Shown piece by piece: positions 35,315 through 45,020 of a stretch of 64,000 bases of DNA. The stretch's first letter is position 1, and every line of letters starts with the position of its first letter. The notes under the pieces were generated by a model. It had not been told where the DNA came from and did no database searches. It was given only the letters and a program-made list of their open reading frames with translations. The translations under genes were made by a program, and so were the position numbers. This DNA is from Methanococcoides alaskense (GTDB lineage: Archaea; Halobacteriota; Methanosarcinia; Methanosarcinales; Methanosarcinaceae): positions 496,001 to 560,000 of the forward strand of contig NZ_JAVDQI010000001.1 of NCBI RefSeq assembly GCF_031454185.1. The letters run 5' to 3'.

Positions 35315-36560
35315 AAGAACCATCAAGTATCTGTTCTTTTAACTTTTCGGATAATTCCAGAGCCCTTTTCTTATCAGACTGACGCAGGACGATAGGAACA
35401 TTTGTGGACTCCCCTCCAAGCTCAAAATTGATGGAGCCAAGATTGGCAGTGTAAACATCGGTCACACACAGAGTGGAACAAAGACCGCAATTGAAACATG
35501 TGTACCGGTCAAGTTTTACCTCACCGTCCTCAAAGCTGATAGAAGCCATGGGACACATCTCCGCAGGTTCACACAAAGTACAGCCAATGCATTCATTCGG
35601 GCTGAAATCTATCATAAGGTCCGTACCTTCCCATACATCGCCATAGTCGGAATAACCAACACATGCCCTTTTATCAACGGCCATTACCGGCATCTTAAGC
35701 TGCCTGTCACGTTCCTTTATCGATTCGAGCACTGAATCACTTGTCACAGGAACAGGCACAGCCCAGGAAACAATACATTCCGGACCGGCTGAAGTGAAAA
35801 AACCACCCATGTATTCAGGTTTCATCCCATGCATATCCGCAAAGGCAGTAAGGTTAGGTTTTTCTGCACTGCTGCGGGTCCCGGGCCCCATTATGAAACC
35901 TTCGGAGCCGTTCATGAGCATCCGCGTTCCAATCCCAATGGATTCCAGGAGAGGATCGTTCTTAACCGGATTAATCTGACCGCAACCGGAAATAGTAGCC
36001 TCTGTAAGCCTTGGACCAAACTCCATGGCATGGAATATACTGGCTGCCGGCTCATCCGAAGTGTTCACAAATGCGGAATAGTTCTTGAAAGCATGCCTCG
36101 TACCGTAGAGCATAGCATACGGCATATCATCAAGTGTTACATGTGTCTTGAACGATTCACCTTTATCAGTAACTACTTTGACCTCCACAGACATTCTTTC
36201 TGCAAGGTCACGGAAAAGATGACCAGCACCATAACGGGAATCATCTACACTATGGTCTGTACCGAAAAGCATCAGGTCAAGAATACCAAGCCTTTCGTTC
36301 GGACAGGGACCAACGTGTGCAGGCACACCATTCATATAGACTTCTTTTGCACGTAAGAAACTGTGTGAAGACTCCACAGGAAATGACAGGATCGCGTATG
36401 TACCACTCATTATGGCACGCGTAGCTGCTGTCACGACATCCACATCTTCAGCTCTTATATCTTCCCCACTATCCACAAGATCGCAGACCTGTTGAGCAGT
36501 AAGCACGACTGCATCTCCTTTTTCGATCTTGCGATTTATCTGTTCAATGCTTTGTTCCAT
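35277..36560 (-). CDS. Methanogenesis marker 16-like protein (DUF39/COG1900 plus ferredoxin)
   Basis: 427 residues. The first about 310 residues are the DUF39 homocysteine-biosynthesis-type domain; conserved Cys in PAHVGPCPNERLG and GCGQINPVKNDPL. The end has two 4Fe-4S motifs, CIGCTLCEPAEMC and CFNCGLCSTLC. Relatives insert sulfide into aspartate semialdehyde to make homocysteine. Its position beside cysteate synthase-comDE supports a proposed role in the thiol-forming end of CoM synthesis, which is inference. Starts 20 bases after the antiporter stop on the same strand. Confidence 0.85.
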   Translation of the reverse strand: MEQSIEQINRKIEKGDAVVLTAQQVCDLVDSGEDIRAEDVDVVTAATRAIMSGTYAILSFPVESSHSFLRAKEVYMNGVPAHVGPCPNERLGILDLMLFGTDHSVDDSRYGAGHLFRDLAERMSVEVKVVTDKGESFKTHVTLDDMPYAMLYGTRHAFKNYSAFVNTSDEPAASIFHAMEFGPRLTEATISGCGQINPVKNDPLLESIGIGTRMLMNGSEGFIMGPGTRSSAEKPNLTAFADMHGMKPEYMGGFFTSAGPECIVSWAVPVPVTSDSVLESIKERDRQLKMPVMAVDKRACVGYSDYGDVWEGTDLMIDFSPNECIGCTLCEPAEMCPMASISFEDGEVKLDRYTCFNCGLCSTLCVTDVYTANLGSINFELGGESTNVPIVLRQSDKKRALELSEKLKEQILDGSFRMTSMVERIRT

Positions 36561-36580
36561 GAGATCACCTTATTATTCTG

Positions 36581-38578
36581 TTAAATATCCCCACCTACAA
36601 AGAGAGGTGCTACCTTTGATATCATTTCTGGTGAGCCCATGAGTACAAGCACATCGCCTGATACCAGAACGAGATCTGCATCAGGATTCGCTATGATATC
36701 CGAACCTCTCCTGATAGCAAGCAAGGTGACACTGTACTTTTTCCTGAGATCAAGCTGTAATAGGTTCTTGCCAACTGCAAAGGAGGATGCTCGCACTCTC
36801 AGATTGGTGATATCCATTTCCGGCAGATCGAACTCCATGTCATAAATGTTCATGGAACCTGACATTGTCCTGAACATCTCATATCCATCTGAACGGATCT
36901 CCGAGATGAACTTCTCGATCTCGTCCTTGGGAATGAGGTACCGCTTCATCAAACGCACGAATATTTCTATTGAGGTCTCAAATTCTTCAGGTATCACCTC
37001 GTTGGCACCCAGCTCATAAAGCGGCTCCATTTCCTGAAGATACTGGGTACGTGCGATAATATGGATATTGGGATTCATCTTACGTGCCAATGCAATAGCC
37101 CTTCTTGTACCTGCAGGGTCAGAGATACAAACGACCATTACCCTCGCATCTTTGATATCCGCATGCTCCAAAACACCCTGCTGGGAAGAATCACCATAAT
37201 AGATGAGCTCGCCTTTTAGCTGCTCCTTCCTGACCGTTTCAGGGTTCGTGTCAAGGATAAGATAAGGAATGCCTGCAACCGTTGCAGCTTTTGCAACTGT
37301 CCTGCCATTAAAACCAAATCCTGCAATGATAAGATGGTCTTCCAGGTGATCCTTCTTGTCAAGTACCGGCATCATTTTACGGGAGTGGAAACCACATTTC
37401 ATTTTTGAAGGAATTGGAAGGTTCACAATTTTGTCCGCAACTTTCGGAGACAGGGACATCACAGATGATGTGACTGCCATAGTAAGAATAGAGACCACAA
37501 GGAAAAGCTGGTAGACATCGTCGGTGAGCAGCCCAAATTCCACACCGAACGTGGAGAGAACGAAGGCGAACTCACCTACTTGTGCAAGACCAAGTCCTGC
37601 CATTACAGCCGTATGCAAAGGGAAACCAAGCAAATACGAAGACATTCCTGCAATTACCGATTTGAGCATTAATACACAGACTGCGACTAGTATGAACAGA
37701 ACAGGATCATTGAAGAAATAACCAAGGTCAAGCAGCATCCCTATGGATATGAAAAAGAAGCTCATGAAAATATCACGGAATGGTATGAGGTTACTCAGTG
37801 CCTGATGACTATATTCGGATTCGGAGATGATAAGCCCTGCAAGGAATGCCCCCAGAGCAAGGGATAGGCCCAGACTCGATGTTAACCATGCGACAGAAAG
37901 GCAAATGACGATTATACTGAGAAAGAACAGTTCGGAATCCCTTGTCTTTGTTATCTGGAAAAGTACTTGTGGAACGATCCATTTTGCACTTGCAAAAACA
38001 AGAAGGATCAAGCCAAGCCCTTTTGCGATGATAGGAATAAAAGCAGCATCCGACATGGAGCCAGCACCTGCAAGGAATGGAGTGATAAGTATCATTGGTA
38101 CGACAATGACATCCTGATACAATAGAACTGCAAGTGAAAAACGACCGTGAGGTGCCTGAAGTTCCCCACGTTTCTGCAACAGTTTGAGCACGATGGCAGT
38201 ACTGCTCAGAGAGAAAAGGAAGCCAATGAAGATCGATTCGCCTATACCGTATCCAAGGTAGTTGGCAATGAAAAAGACAGCAATAATTGTAAGAAGGACC
38301 TGAATAGAGCCTCCGAATACAACCGCTCTTTTGATCTTCCAGAGATCTTTAATGGACAGCTCCACACCGATAGTGAACAAAAGAAGGACGATGCCCATCT
38401 CCGCAAGTACCTCCACCTCTTCGACGGCATCTATAAAACCATAACCATGGGGACCTACAAGTATTCCGGTCACAAGAAAACCGACAATAATGGGAATGTG
38501 AAGGCGATGACATAAGTAAAGGATCACTATGGATAGACCAAAGATTATGGTAAGATCGTTTATTATCAAAGATATCAA
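36581..38578 (-). CDS. CPA2 monovalent cation/proton antiporter with RCK domains (KefB type)
   Basis: 665 residues. About 12 membrane helices in residues 1-385 include GLSLALGAFLAGLIISE and the family's GIVLLLFTIGVELS. Then an RCK_N domain (HLIIAGFGFNGRTVAKAA, nucleotide-binding GxGxxG) and an RCK_C domain at the end (RVRASSFAVGKNLLQLDL). Exchanges K+ or Na+ for protons across the membrane under nucleotide control. Probably cotranscribed with the marker 16 gene downstream. Confidence 0.92.
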   Translation of the reverse strand: MISLIINDLTIIFGLSIVILYLCHRLHIPIIVGFLVTGILVGPHGYGFIDAVEEVEVLAEMGIVLLLFTIGVELSIKDLWKIKRAVVFGGSIQVLLTIIAVFFIANYLGYGIGESIFIGFLFSLSSTAIVLKLLQKRGELQAPHGRFSLAVLLYQDVIVVPMILITPFLAGAGSMSDAAFIPIIAKGLGLILLVFASAKWIVPQVLFQITKTRDSELFFLSIIVICLSVAWLTSSLGLSLALGAFLAGLIISESEYSHQALSNLIPFRDIFMSFFFISIGMLLDLGYFFNDPVLFILVAVCVLMLKSVIAGMSSYLLGFPLHTAVMAGLGLAQVGEFAFVLSTFGVEFGLLTDDVYQLFLVVSILTMAVTSSVMSLSPKVADKIVNLPIPSKMKCGFHSRKMMPVLDKKDHLEDHLIIAGFGFNGRTVAKAATVAGIPYLILDTNPETVRKEQLKGELIYYGDSSQQGVLEHADIKDARVMVVCISDPAGTRRAIALARKMNPNIHIIARTQYLQEMEPLYELGANEVIPEEFETSIEIFVRLMKRYLIPKDEIEKFISEIRSDGYEMFRTMSGSMNIYDMEFDLPEMDITNLRVRASSFAVGKNLLQLDLRKKYSVTLLAIRRGSDIIANPDADLVLVSGDVLVLMGSPEMISKVAPLFVGGDI

Positions 38579-38660
38579 CCCGTATTTTCCTTTGCTTTAT
38601 AGTATATAAGCTAACAAGAATTCTCTAGAGCAAAACTATAAAGAGAAAGGAAAGATCGTA

Positions 38661-38678
38661 CCGGTACGAAAGTACCGG
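38661..38678 (-). terminator. Perfect hairpin after the 382-residue gene
   Basis: CCGGTAC (38661-38667), four-base loop, GTACCGG (38672-38678). On the minus strand it is 9 bases after the stop codon and is followed by a pyrimidine-rich tract. Confidence 0.65.
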
Positions 38679-38687
38679 GAGTTCAGA

Positions 38688-39836
38688 TCAAATGTTGTCC
38701 ACGCCGAGAAGGCTTGCAAGTTCCAGACCTTCACTACCAAGCTCCGAAAGCTGGTCGAACAGATCGGTCTTGCTCACATATTTTTCAGTGCGAGTACCAT
38801 CGTTCTCCTCGATCTTTATAGTGATCTCATCCTTAGCGTAACCCCTTTCGAGACATTCGTTGATAAGTTCTGTGAACTGCTCGGCAATAAGTTTCAGGCA
38901 ATCGAATATCTGATTGTTCATGATAGCATCATCACCATCAAGCACTAATTTGACAAGAGTGTGTTTTTTGATGCTGGAACTAATGTGTTCTTTAAATGTA
39001 TCAAGCAAAGCTATCACATGTTCCGATTTTAGGGACTGCATCAAAGTAGGGTCTGCAGTCACCTCGTTCCCATGGTAATGCAATATAAAGGAGTTGCCGT
39101 CCATTTCAACCTTGAAACGTTTGGTGGATTTCTTGTTCTCGAAACTGGCCATAGCCCGAACATCATCAAACTCCAGGGACGTTAACATGAAATCGGATAC
39201 TTCTTCCAATTTGACCTTTTCTTCTTTGTAAAATATGCCAGACTTTATCCATGTAGGCAGGAAAAGAGTGCCATATACACCCCTTATCGTTAGCAGGTCA
39301 TCTTTGAAAATGAGTTCAGACTCGTATTCCATTCCAGCGACCGTTGATGAAATTTTCCCACTAAGAACACCCCTGTTCATTGAAGCGAAGAACCTGTCTG
39401 TCGTCCCATAGATGCCACCTTCAAAAAGAGAATTGAGACTCGACAATATCTGTCTGCTTGCACCCAAATTAGCATCTTCGATGCTATTATTGATGCTCTC
39501 GATCTCAAATTGCATTGTCTTTGTGCTTTTATTGAAAGAAGCATCACACTGATCAAAAACAGAATTCCTGTAATCAAGGATCTCTTTCATATCAGAATCT
39601 TCTGTCAGACCGTTTATGAATTCAAGAACCTTACTGTTAATAGACTCGAGCTCATCGACCCCTTTTTCCAGAGAGATACGCCTTCTGTAGAGATCATCGT
39701 TCTTTTCAATCGAAGCGTTCTCTATCGGAAGGACCTTTCTTGATATATCAACGAAATTCTGAACATCCTTGATAATATCTCTTTGAAGAGGGAGATCGGT
39801 AGAGTCCTGAAACGTGTATTTCATATTACTCCCCAT
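38688..39836 (-). CDS. Uncharacterised soluble protein, 382 residues
   Basis: No family recognised. The N-terminal third is helical and probably coiled coil (DELESINSKVLEFIN); the middle (about 150-260) looks beta-rich; the C-terminus is helical and acidic, ending LASLLGVDNI. No signal peptide or membrane helix. Start could be ATG 39836 or the second Met (MKYTF). Stands alone with its own terminator; neighbours are the antiporter and tyrS. Confidence 0.75.
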   Translation of the reverse strand: MGSNMKYTFQDSTDLPLQRDIIKDVQNFVDISRKVLPIENASIEKNDDLYRRRISLEKGVDELESINSKVLEFINGLTEDSDMKEILDYRNSVFDQCDASFNKSTKTMQFEIESINNSIEDANLGASRQILSSLNSLFEGGIYGTTDRFFASMNRGVLSGKISSTVAGMEYESELIFKDDLLTIRGVYGTLFLPTWIKSGIFYKEEKVKLEEVSDFMLTSLEFDDVRAMASFENKKSTKRFKVEMDGNSFILHYHGNEVTADPTLMQSLKSEHVIALLDTFKEHISSSIKKHTLVKLVLDGDDAIMNNQIFDCLKLIAEQFTELINECLERGYAKDEITIKIEENDGTRTEKYVSKTDLFDQLSELGSEGLELASLLGVDNI

Positions 39837-39922
39837 CTTAACATATATTCATTGAATTAATTGTTAGAGTGCAAGCATTAAATAGGTTGTGTAGGCAGAA
39901 ACGAATTTCTGCCAAAATACCA

Positions 39923-40876
39923 TTATCCAAGAACTGCACGTACCGGTTCGAGTATCTCATTGAGGTATTTGGCTGCACCGTTCTTCAGGTCCATTGGATG
40001 AAGACTGCCGTCTGCAAACACTTTTTCAAGCTCAGCATAACTCTTGCAGACAAGGTCACCGCCGAACTTTTCCGGTCTTTCGAAAACCATCTCATCATAA
40101 CGTGGGGTTATGTGGTACTTGAAAAGCTCAAGGACCGGATTGTTCTCAATATCTTCTGCCGGACAGAATGCTTTCTTGAACTTCTTTTTGAGAGCTGCTT
40201 CATCGTCGTCAACAGAGATGTAGTTCTCATTTGAAGAGGACATCTTCGTACCGTCCAGTCCGAGAAGGATAGGGGTGTGGATACAAAGAGGTGCCTTAAA
40301 ACCAAGACCAGGAAGACCTTCCCTTGCAAGCATGTGTATCTTCCTCTGGTCAATGCCACCAACTGCAACATCGACACCAAGAAGAGCAATATCCACTGCC
40401 TGCATGATCGGGTAGACCATCTGGGACACCTTTGGATCTTCCATCTTTCTGCCTACCTCGTCCATGCTTCTCTTTGCCCTGTTGAGTGAAGTGGCCTGAG
40501 TGAGCTTGAGAACATTAAGCATGTATTCAGGAGATAGCTGGAAGTCAGAGCCATAAACGAAATTCGTCTTCTCCGGGTCAAGACCAAGTGCAAGGAAACA
40601 TTCCTTGTTGTAATCAGCGGTCTTGCGTACTTCTTCCATTGTTCCCTTCTGATTAAGGTAAGCATGAACATCCGCAAGAAGGACCGTTATCTCAAATCCG
40701 GCTTTCTGGAGATCAAGTAATTTGTTAACAGTAAGAACGTGACCCATGTGGATCTTTCCGCTTGGTTCGTAGCCGGTATATGCTGAAGGATGTTCCTTTG
40801 TCTCCAACAATTTAGTAAGTTCCTCTTCTGTAACTATTTCCTGCACGTTCCTTTTTATAAGATCCATCTTTTCCAT
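39923..40876 (-). CDS. tyrS: Tyrosine--tRNA ligase
   Basis: 317 residues, short archaeal TyrRS. HIGH-like GKIHMGHVL, KMSSS in DGTKMSSSNEN, and AVGGIDQRKIHMLARE, the archaeal Tyr-site segment. Complete at both ends. Single gene. Confidence 0.97.
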   Translation of the reverse strand: MEKMDLIKRNVQEIVTEEELTKLLETKEHPSAYTGYEPSGKIHMGHVLTVNKLLDLQKAGFEITVLLADVHAYLNQKGTMEEVRKTADYNKECFLALGLDPEKTNFVYGSDFQLSPEYMLNVLKLTQATSLNRAKRSMDEVGRKMEDPKVSQMVYPIMQAVDIALLGVDVAVGGIDQRKIHMLAREGLPGLGFKAPLCIHTPILLGLDGTKMSSSNENYISVDDDEAALKKKFKKAFCPAEDIENNPVLELFKYHITPRYDEMVFERPEKFGGDLVCKSYAELEKVFADGSLHPMDLKNGAAKYLNEILEPVRAVLG

Positions 40877-40967
40877 AAATTCACCGCTCTAGATCATCCA
40901 TTATATTAGAATTGTTATGAATAATAAAACATTAAAGTTAAGCCATCACAATATAGATTACGATACA

Positions 40968-41699
40968 TCAATAACCTATAAGATGTTTTTTCAAAAGATC
41001 AGTACCTTCTTCAGAAGAGAATTTGGGGATTTCCCAGTCCTGAACCACTTTTTTCCTTGTACTTGATCTTGTTTCCTTGCGTACAGGGTCAAATCCGGCT
41101 ACCTCGTAATCGTCCTTATAAACAAGAACCCCTCTGCGTTGCCACTTAGGAACCTTATCGAGATTTATGCCGCGCTGGAAAAGCAATTCATGTATATCCT
41201 GCGCCTTCTTACCCTTAATAGCCGATGCAGCATCCTTTTTACTCATCCCTTCCGAAAGCAATGTGTAATAGCCGTATGAACTGACACAGTTCCTCCAAGC
41301 CTCACTCTGCCTCCAGATAAGATATTCAGAAACATACTCCTTGGTTACCGGAACTATCCTCGAATCGAAGGATACAGGTTCATCAAGACCCATCCTGATG
41401 GTAAAAGCACTGCTAAGGTAACTGGATATGACAGAGTCCAGTTTCTCGACCCGCCCCTCAAAAGGCAGATCAAAGAAGAGGATACTTGCCTCATCAGAAA
41501 ATGTGTACGCTAACGCTGCATTAATTCCACTTTTTTTGAAAAAAAGCTCAAGCGAATCTGCCATTGCAGCTGCGAACTTTTCATCGTACGGCTTTTCACA
41601 TCCAAGCCGGGAAAGTGTCTTTTTAAATGTCCTGCCGTCCACACGTACGATCACAGGCGGGACGCAGCGTAGATCCGAATAGATCTCCCGTTTTTTCAT
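40968..41699 (-). CDS. thg1: tRNA-His guanylyltransferase family protein (Thg1-like)
   Basis: 243 residues. The palm-domain metal ligands are seen in IVRVDGRTFKK and FSDEASILF; NCVSSYGYYTLL follows. Thg1 proteins add nucleotides in the 3'-to-5' direction at tRNA 5' ends. In Methanosarcina acetivorans the homologue carries an in-frame UAG, but this gene is uninterrupted and has Trp in VQDWEIP near the C-terminus. Upstream gene of the PRC-barrel pair reading the other way round in order. Confidence 0.9.
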   Translation of the reverse strand: MKKREIYSDLRCVPPVIVRVDGRTFKKTLSRLGCEKPYDEKFAAAMADSLELFFKKSGINAALAYTFSDEASILFFDLPFEGRVEKLDSVISSYLSSAFTIRMGLDEPVSFDSRIVPVTKEYVSEYLIWRQSEAWRNCVSSYGYYTLLSEGMSKKDAASAIKGKKAQDIHELLFQRGINLDKVPKWQRRGVLVYKDDYEVAGFDPVRKETRSSTRKKVVQDWEIPKFSSEEGTDLLKKHLIGY

Positions 41700-41706
41700 A
41701 ATAACA

Positions 41707-41979
41707 TCAGTCTTCTTTTGGTTCCTCTTTTACAGGTTTCTTGAACCTGCTGACGACATCACGGATAATGACGATGTCCCCGGTTGTGACCACCCAGCGG
41801 TACGGAAGGATAACGCCTCTTGTCTGGACATCAAAAATATCACGATTGATGTCTGAAAGAGCAATCCCCGAAACAATTCTTTCATCTACATCGAAGACGA
41901 GGTCGTTCACTTTACCTACATATGTACCCTGGTTCGTATACACATTTAATCCAAACAGTGAAGTTATATCTGCACGCAT
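41707..41979 (-). CDS. PRC-barrel domain protein
   Basis: 90 residues. Single PRC-barrel: ITSLFGLNVYTNQGTYVGKV, DLVFDVDERIVSGI and the final ILPYRWVVTTGDIVII. Such stand-alone barrels occur in Euryarchaeota and can bind RNA-processing or cell-division proteins. It precedes thg1 by 7 bases on the minus strand, so they are likely cotranscribed. Confidence 0.88.
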   Translation of the reverse strand: MRADITSLFGLNVYTNQGTYVGKVNDLVFDVDERIVSGIALSDINRDIFDVQTRGVILPYRWVVTTGDIVIIRDVVSRFKKPVKEEPKED

Positions 41980-42131
41980 GATAGTCCCTGTTGTATTCCT
42001 AATAATAAATATAAGATATATGTTGATTCTATATATAAAATGTGTATTCTTAATGTTAAATCCTTCTAAAGAAATGGCAACTCATCATCATTAAATAGAA
42101 GTATAGCTGAAAGTCCAGTGGAGCAAACAAA

Positions 42132-42893
42132 ATGCTTACAAGCACTTACACACACATTCCCGGAATTGGAAAAACTATTGAAAAACGAATATGGGAGAGT
42201 GGATATTGCACATGGGATGAGTACCTTGAGCATCAGGATGAAATATCCATTCCAGCAACCCGAAAAGAAAAGATAGCAAATGGCATAGCCGAATCTAAAA
42301 AACACCTGGAACAAAAAGATTTCGAATATTTCGCCAACTGTATCCCAAGTGCGGAACAATGGAGGGCATTTGAACACTTCTCCGATTCGGTAGCCTATGT
42401 GGATATAGAGACAACCGGACTTTCACCTTCAAGTTCCTACATCACAGTGATAGGAATATACGATGGGGAAGATGCAAAAACGTACGTCAAAGGCATAGAC
42501 CTTGAAGATGCTGTGGAAGAGTTACAGAAATATGAACTCCTCGTATCGTTCAACGGTGCCCGTTTTGACCTGCCTTTTATACAAAAAGAGTTCCCACAGA
42601 TAGAGTTCAACCAGCTTCACATCGACCTGATGTATCCTCTAAGGCGCATAGGCCTTTCCGGCGGCCTCAAAGCAATTGAGAAAAAACTGGAGATAACCCG
42701 AACCGATGAGACCGTAGGGATCACCGGATTCGATGCAGTAAGGCTCTGGCACGAATATGAACGCGGTAATGAAGGCTCCCTTGAACTGTTGCTGGAATAT
42801 AACAGGGAAGATATTGTCAACCTTAAAACAATAATTGAAAAAACGTATCCCCAGTTCATCGAGAGAACATTCCAGAAGACCCTCGGGAAATGA
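42132..42893 (+). CDS. Ribonuclease H-like 3'-5' exonuclease domain protein (YprB type)
   Basis: 253 residues. N-terminus has a helix-hairpin-helix-like HIPGIGKTIEKRIWE. The exonuclease-like core has YVDIETTGLS (Asp-Glu pair), VSFNGARFDLPFI and LLEYNREDIVNL, the acidic set of DEDD nucleases. It lies 47 bases upstream of uvrC, suggesting a DNA repair or processing role. Confidence 0.85.
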   Translation: MLTSTYTHIPGIGKTIEKRIWESGYCTWDEYLEHQDEISIPATRKEKIANGIAESKKHLEQKDFEYFANCIPSAEQWRAFEHFSDSVAYVDIETTGLSPSSSYITVIGIYDGEDAKTYVKGIDLEDAVEELQKYELLVSFNGARFDLPFIQKEFPQIEFNQLHIDLMYPLRRIGLSGGLKAIEKKLEITRTDETVGITGFDAVRLWHEYERGNEGSLELLLEYNREDIVNLKTIIEKTYPQFIERTFQKTLGK

Positions 42894-42940
42894 CAGGAGG
42901 GAAGCAGCACTTTCTGCTGTGACCGGAGGGAACAGCTAAA

Positions 42941-44755
42941 ATGAGACCGGACATATCTAATATCCCTGACCTGCCGGGCGTCTATCTTATGAAGGACGTA
43001 TCCGACAACATCATCTACATCGGAAAGGCGAAGTCCCTTAAAAAAAGGGTCAGCCAGTACTTCCAATCCAGCAAGAACCATTCTTCCAAAACAATAGCAA
43101 TGGTCAGGAAGATAGCGGATATAGATTACATTGTCACGGAATCCGAGGTCGCCGCACTGATACTCGAAGCGAATCTAATAAAGAAGAACAAACCGCACTA
43201 CAACATCGCCCTGAAGGATGACAAGCGTTATCCTTACGTGAAGGTCACTGTCAATACAAAATTTCCCAAGATATTCATGACGCGCCGCAGGCTTATGGAC
43301 GGCGCTCTCTATTTTGGTCCTTATACGAATGTGAAACCTGTCAAACAGACCCTTGAGATGATCTCACAGATATTCAGGATCAAAAGATGCAACCGTAGGA
43401 TAGATGGCAAAGGAAAAAGGCCGTGCCTGAACTATCATATCGATCGCTGTTATGCCCCATGCAATGGCTCGATCTCCCCTGAAGAATACCGCGATAATGT
43501 GATGGAAGCGGTGAAGTTCTTTAAGGGTGAGACATCCGGCATAATAAAGGAGCTTCAGGAAAAGATGAACGTCCATGCTCTGGCACAGGAATATGAGAGT
43601 GCTGCTGCCATACGTGACCAGATAGATGCTCTGAAAAGCCTTTCCCAGCAGCAGACGGCCACTGCTGGAAATGATGACAGCGATATAATTGCAACTGCTT
43701 CCGACGATGAGACCGTTTTCGTACAGATCTTCTACATCAGGGATGGGAACATGGTCGGTAAAGCCGATATGTCCCTTTCGTGGGGAGATGCCACCGGCGA
43801 TATAGCCCGTGTCACAGAGGAATTCATAAAGCAATACTATCAGGATGCTCCTGTACCACCTGAGATACTTGTACAGCACCCGATACCCGAAAAGGAACTC
43901 GTTATCAACTGGCTTTCTGAAAAAGCCGCGAGAAGTGTACAGATACAGGTACCTCAAAGGGGTAACAAGAAAAGATTGATGGAAATGGCCGAGCAAAATG
44001 CCCAAATGACCATGGAGCAGTCACACCTTAAGCAAAGTGATAAGGAACAGGCACTGCAAGCACTGTTACAGCTAAGGGGTGCCCTTTCACTGTCCACATT
44101 GCCTGCACACATCGAAGGTTTTGATATTTCCAACATATCGGGCACTGATGCTGTTGGTTCAATGGTGGTCTTTGAGAACGGCCTACCTGCAAATAGCAAA
44201 TACAGGCATTTCAACATAAAAACGGTAAAGGGAATAGATGATTTTGCCATGATGGCAGAGGTAGTAAAACGCAGATATACGCGGCAGAAAGCCGAAAAGG
44301 ACAAACTACCAGACCTCATCCTCATAGACGGAGGTCCCGGACAGGTCAGTGCTGCCATGGGATCTTTAAAGGAACTACAACTCGACATCCCGCTTGTGGG
44401 ACTTGCAAAACGATTCGAGCATATCATCGTACCAAGGGATGGCACCGATGAGGTAGTGATATTACCCCACACCTCCGAAGCCCTCAAAGTGCTCATGCGT
44501 GTAAGGGATGAGAGCCACAGGTTCGCTGTATCATCCCACAGAAGAAGACGCACTGCAAGGCTATCCCACTCAGAACTAGACACTATACCAGGAATAGGAG
44601 CCTCAAGAAAAAAGGCATTGTTGAACCATTTCAGTTCTATTGATCAGATACGATATGCATCCGTTGAACAACTTACTGCAGTGGAGGGCATCAGTAAAGG
44701 ACTTGCTGAAAAGATCATTGCTCATTTTAAAAAAGAGAGAGTTGCAAACCAGTAA
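42941..44755 (+). CDS. uvrC: Excinuclease ABC subunit C
   Basis: 604 residues. GIY-YIG nuclease at the start (LPGVYLMKDVSDNIIYIGKA), UVR/UvrB-binding motif near 205-235 (ALAQEYESAAAIRDQIDAL), RNase H-like second nuclease with DISNISGTDAVGSMV and LILIDGGPGQVSAA, and C-terminal helix-hairpin-helix (IPGIGASRKKALLNHF). Makes both cuts in nucleotide excision repair with UvrAB, not in this window. UvrC in archaea is of bacterial origin. Confidence 0.97.
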   Translation: MRPDISNIPDLPGVYLMKDVSDNIIYIGKAKSLKKRVSQYFQSSKNHSSKTIAMVRKIADIDYIVTESEVAALILEANLIKKNKPHYNIALKDDKRYPYVKVTVNTKFPKIFMTRRRLMDGALYFGPYTNVKPVKQTLEMISQIFRIKRCNRRIDGKGKRPCLNYHIDRCYAPCNGSISPEEYRDNVMEAVKFFKGETSGIIKELQEKMNVHALAQEYESAAAIRDQIDALKSLSQQQTATAGNDDSDIIATASDDETVFVQIFYIRDGNMVGKADMSLSWGDATGDIARVTEEFIKQYYQDAPVPPEILVQHPIPEKELVINWLSEKAARSVQIQVPQRGNKKRLMEMAEQNAQMTMEQSHLKQSDKEQALQALLQLRGALSLSTLPAHIEGFDISNISGTDAVGSMVVFENGLPANSKYRHFNIKTVKGIDDFAMMAEVVKRRYTRQKAEKDKLPDLILIDGGPGQVSAAMGSLKELQLDIPLVGLAKRFEHIIVPRDGTDEVVILPHTSEALKVLMRVRDESHRFAVSSHRRRRTARLSHSELDTIPGIGASRKKALLNHFSSIDQIRYASVEQLTAVEGISKGLAEKIIAHFKKERVANQ

Positions 44756-45020
44756 ATTTAATCTTTTTTACTGCAATATGCGACACTTAATCGCAAACAT
44801 TTGCCTGCTTTTTTAGAGATATGGATGCATCAATGTACAGACATTCATTTACTCCACAATTTGAATATGATGCAGAAACTGGCATCCGTTTGAAACAAAA
44901 AAAGTGAGAGAACGGTATTCTGACATGAAACTTTGATAAAGGAAAATACCATAATTAAGATTAAGGAACACGACGTTCAAAGAACAAACTCATAGTAACA
45001 AGCAGGTGATGACCTTTAAA

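Noticed and set aside
44821..44907. 28-codon frame MDASMYRHSFTPQFEYDAE onward between uvrC and the YkgJ gene
   Set aside because: Too short, no ribosome site, no family seen.
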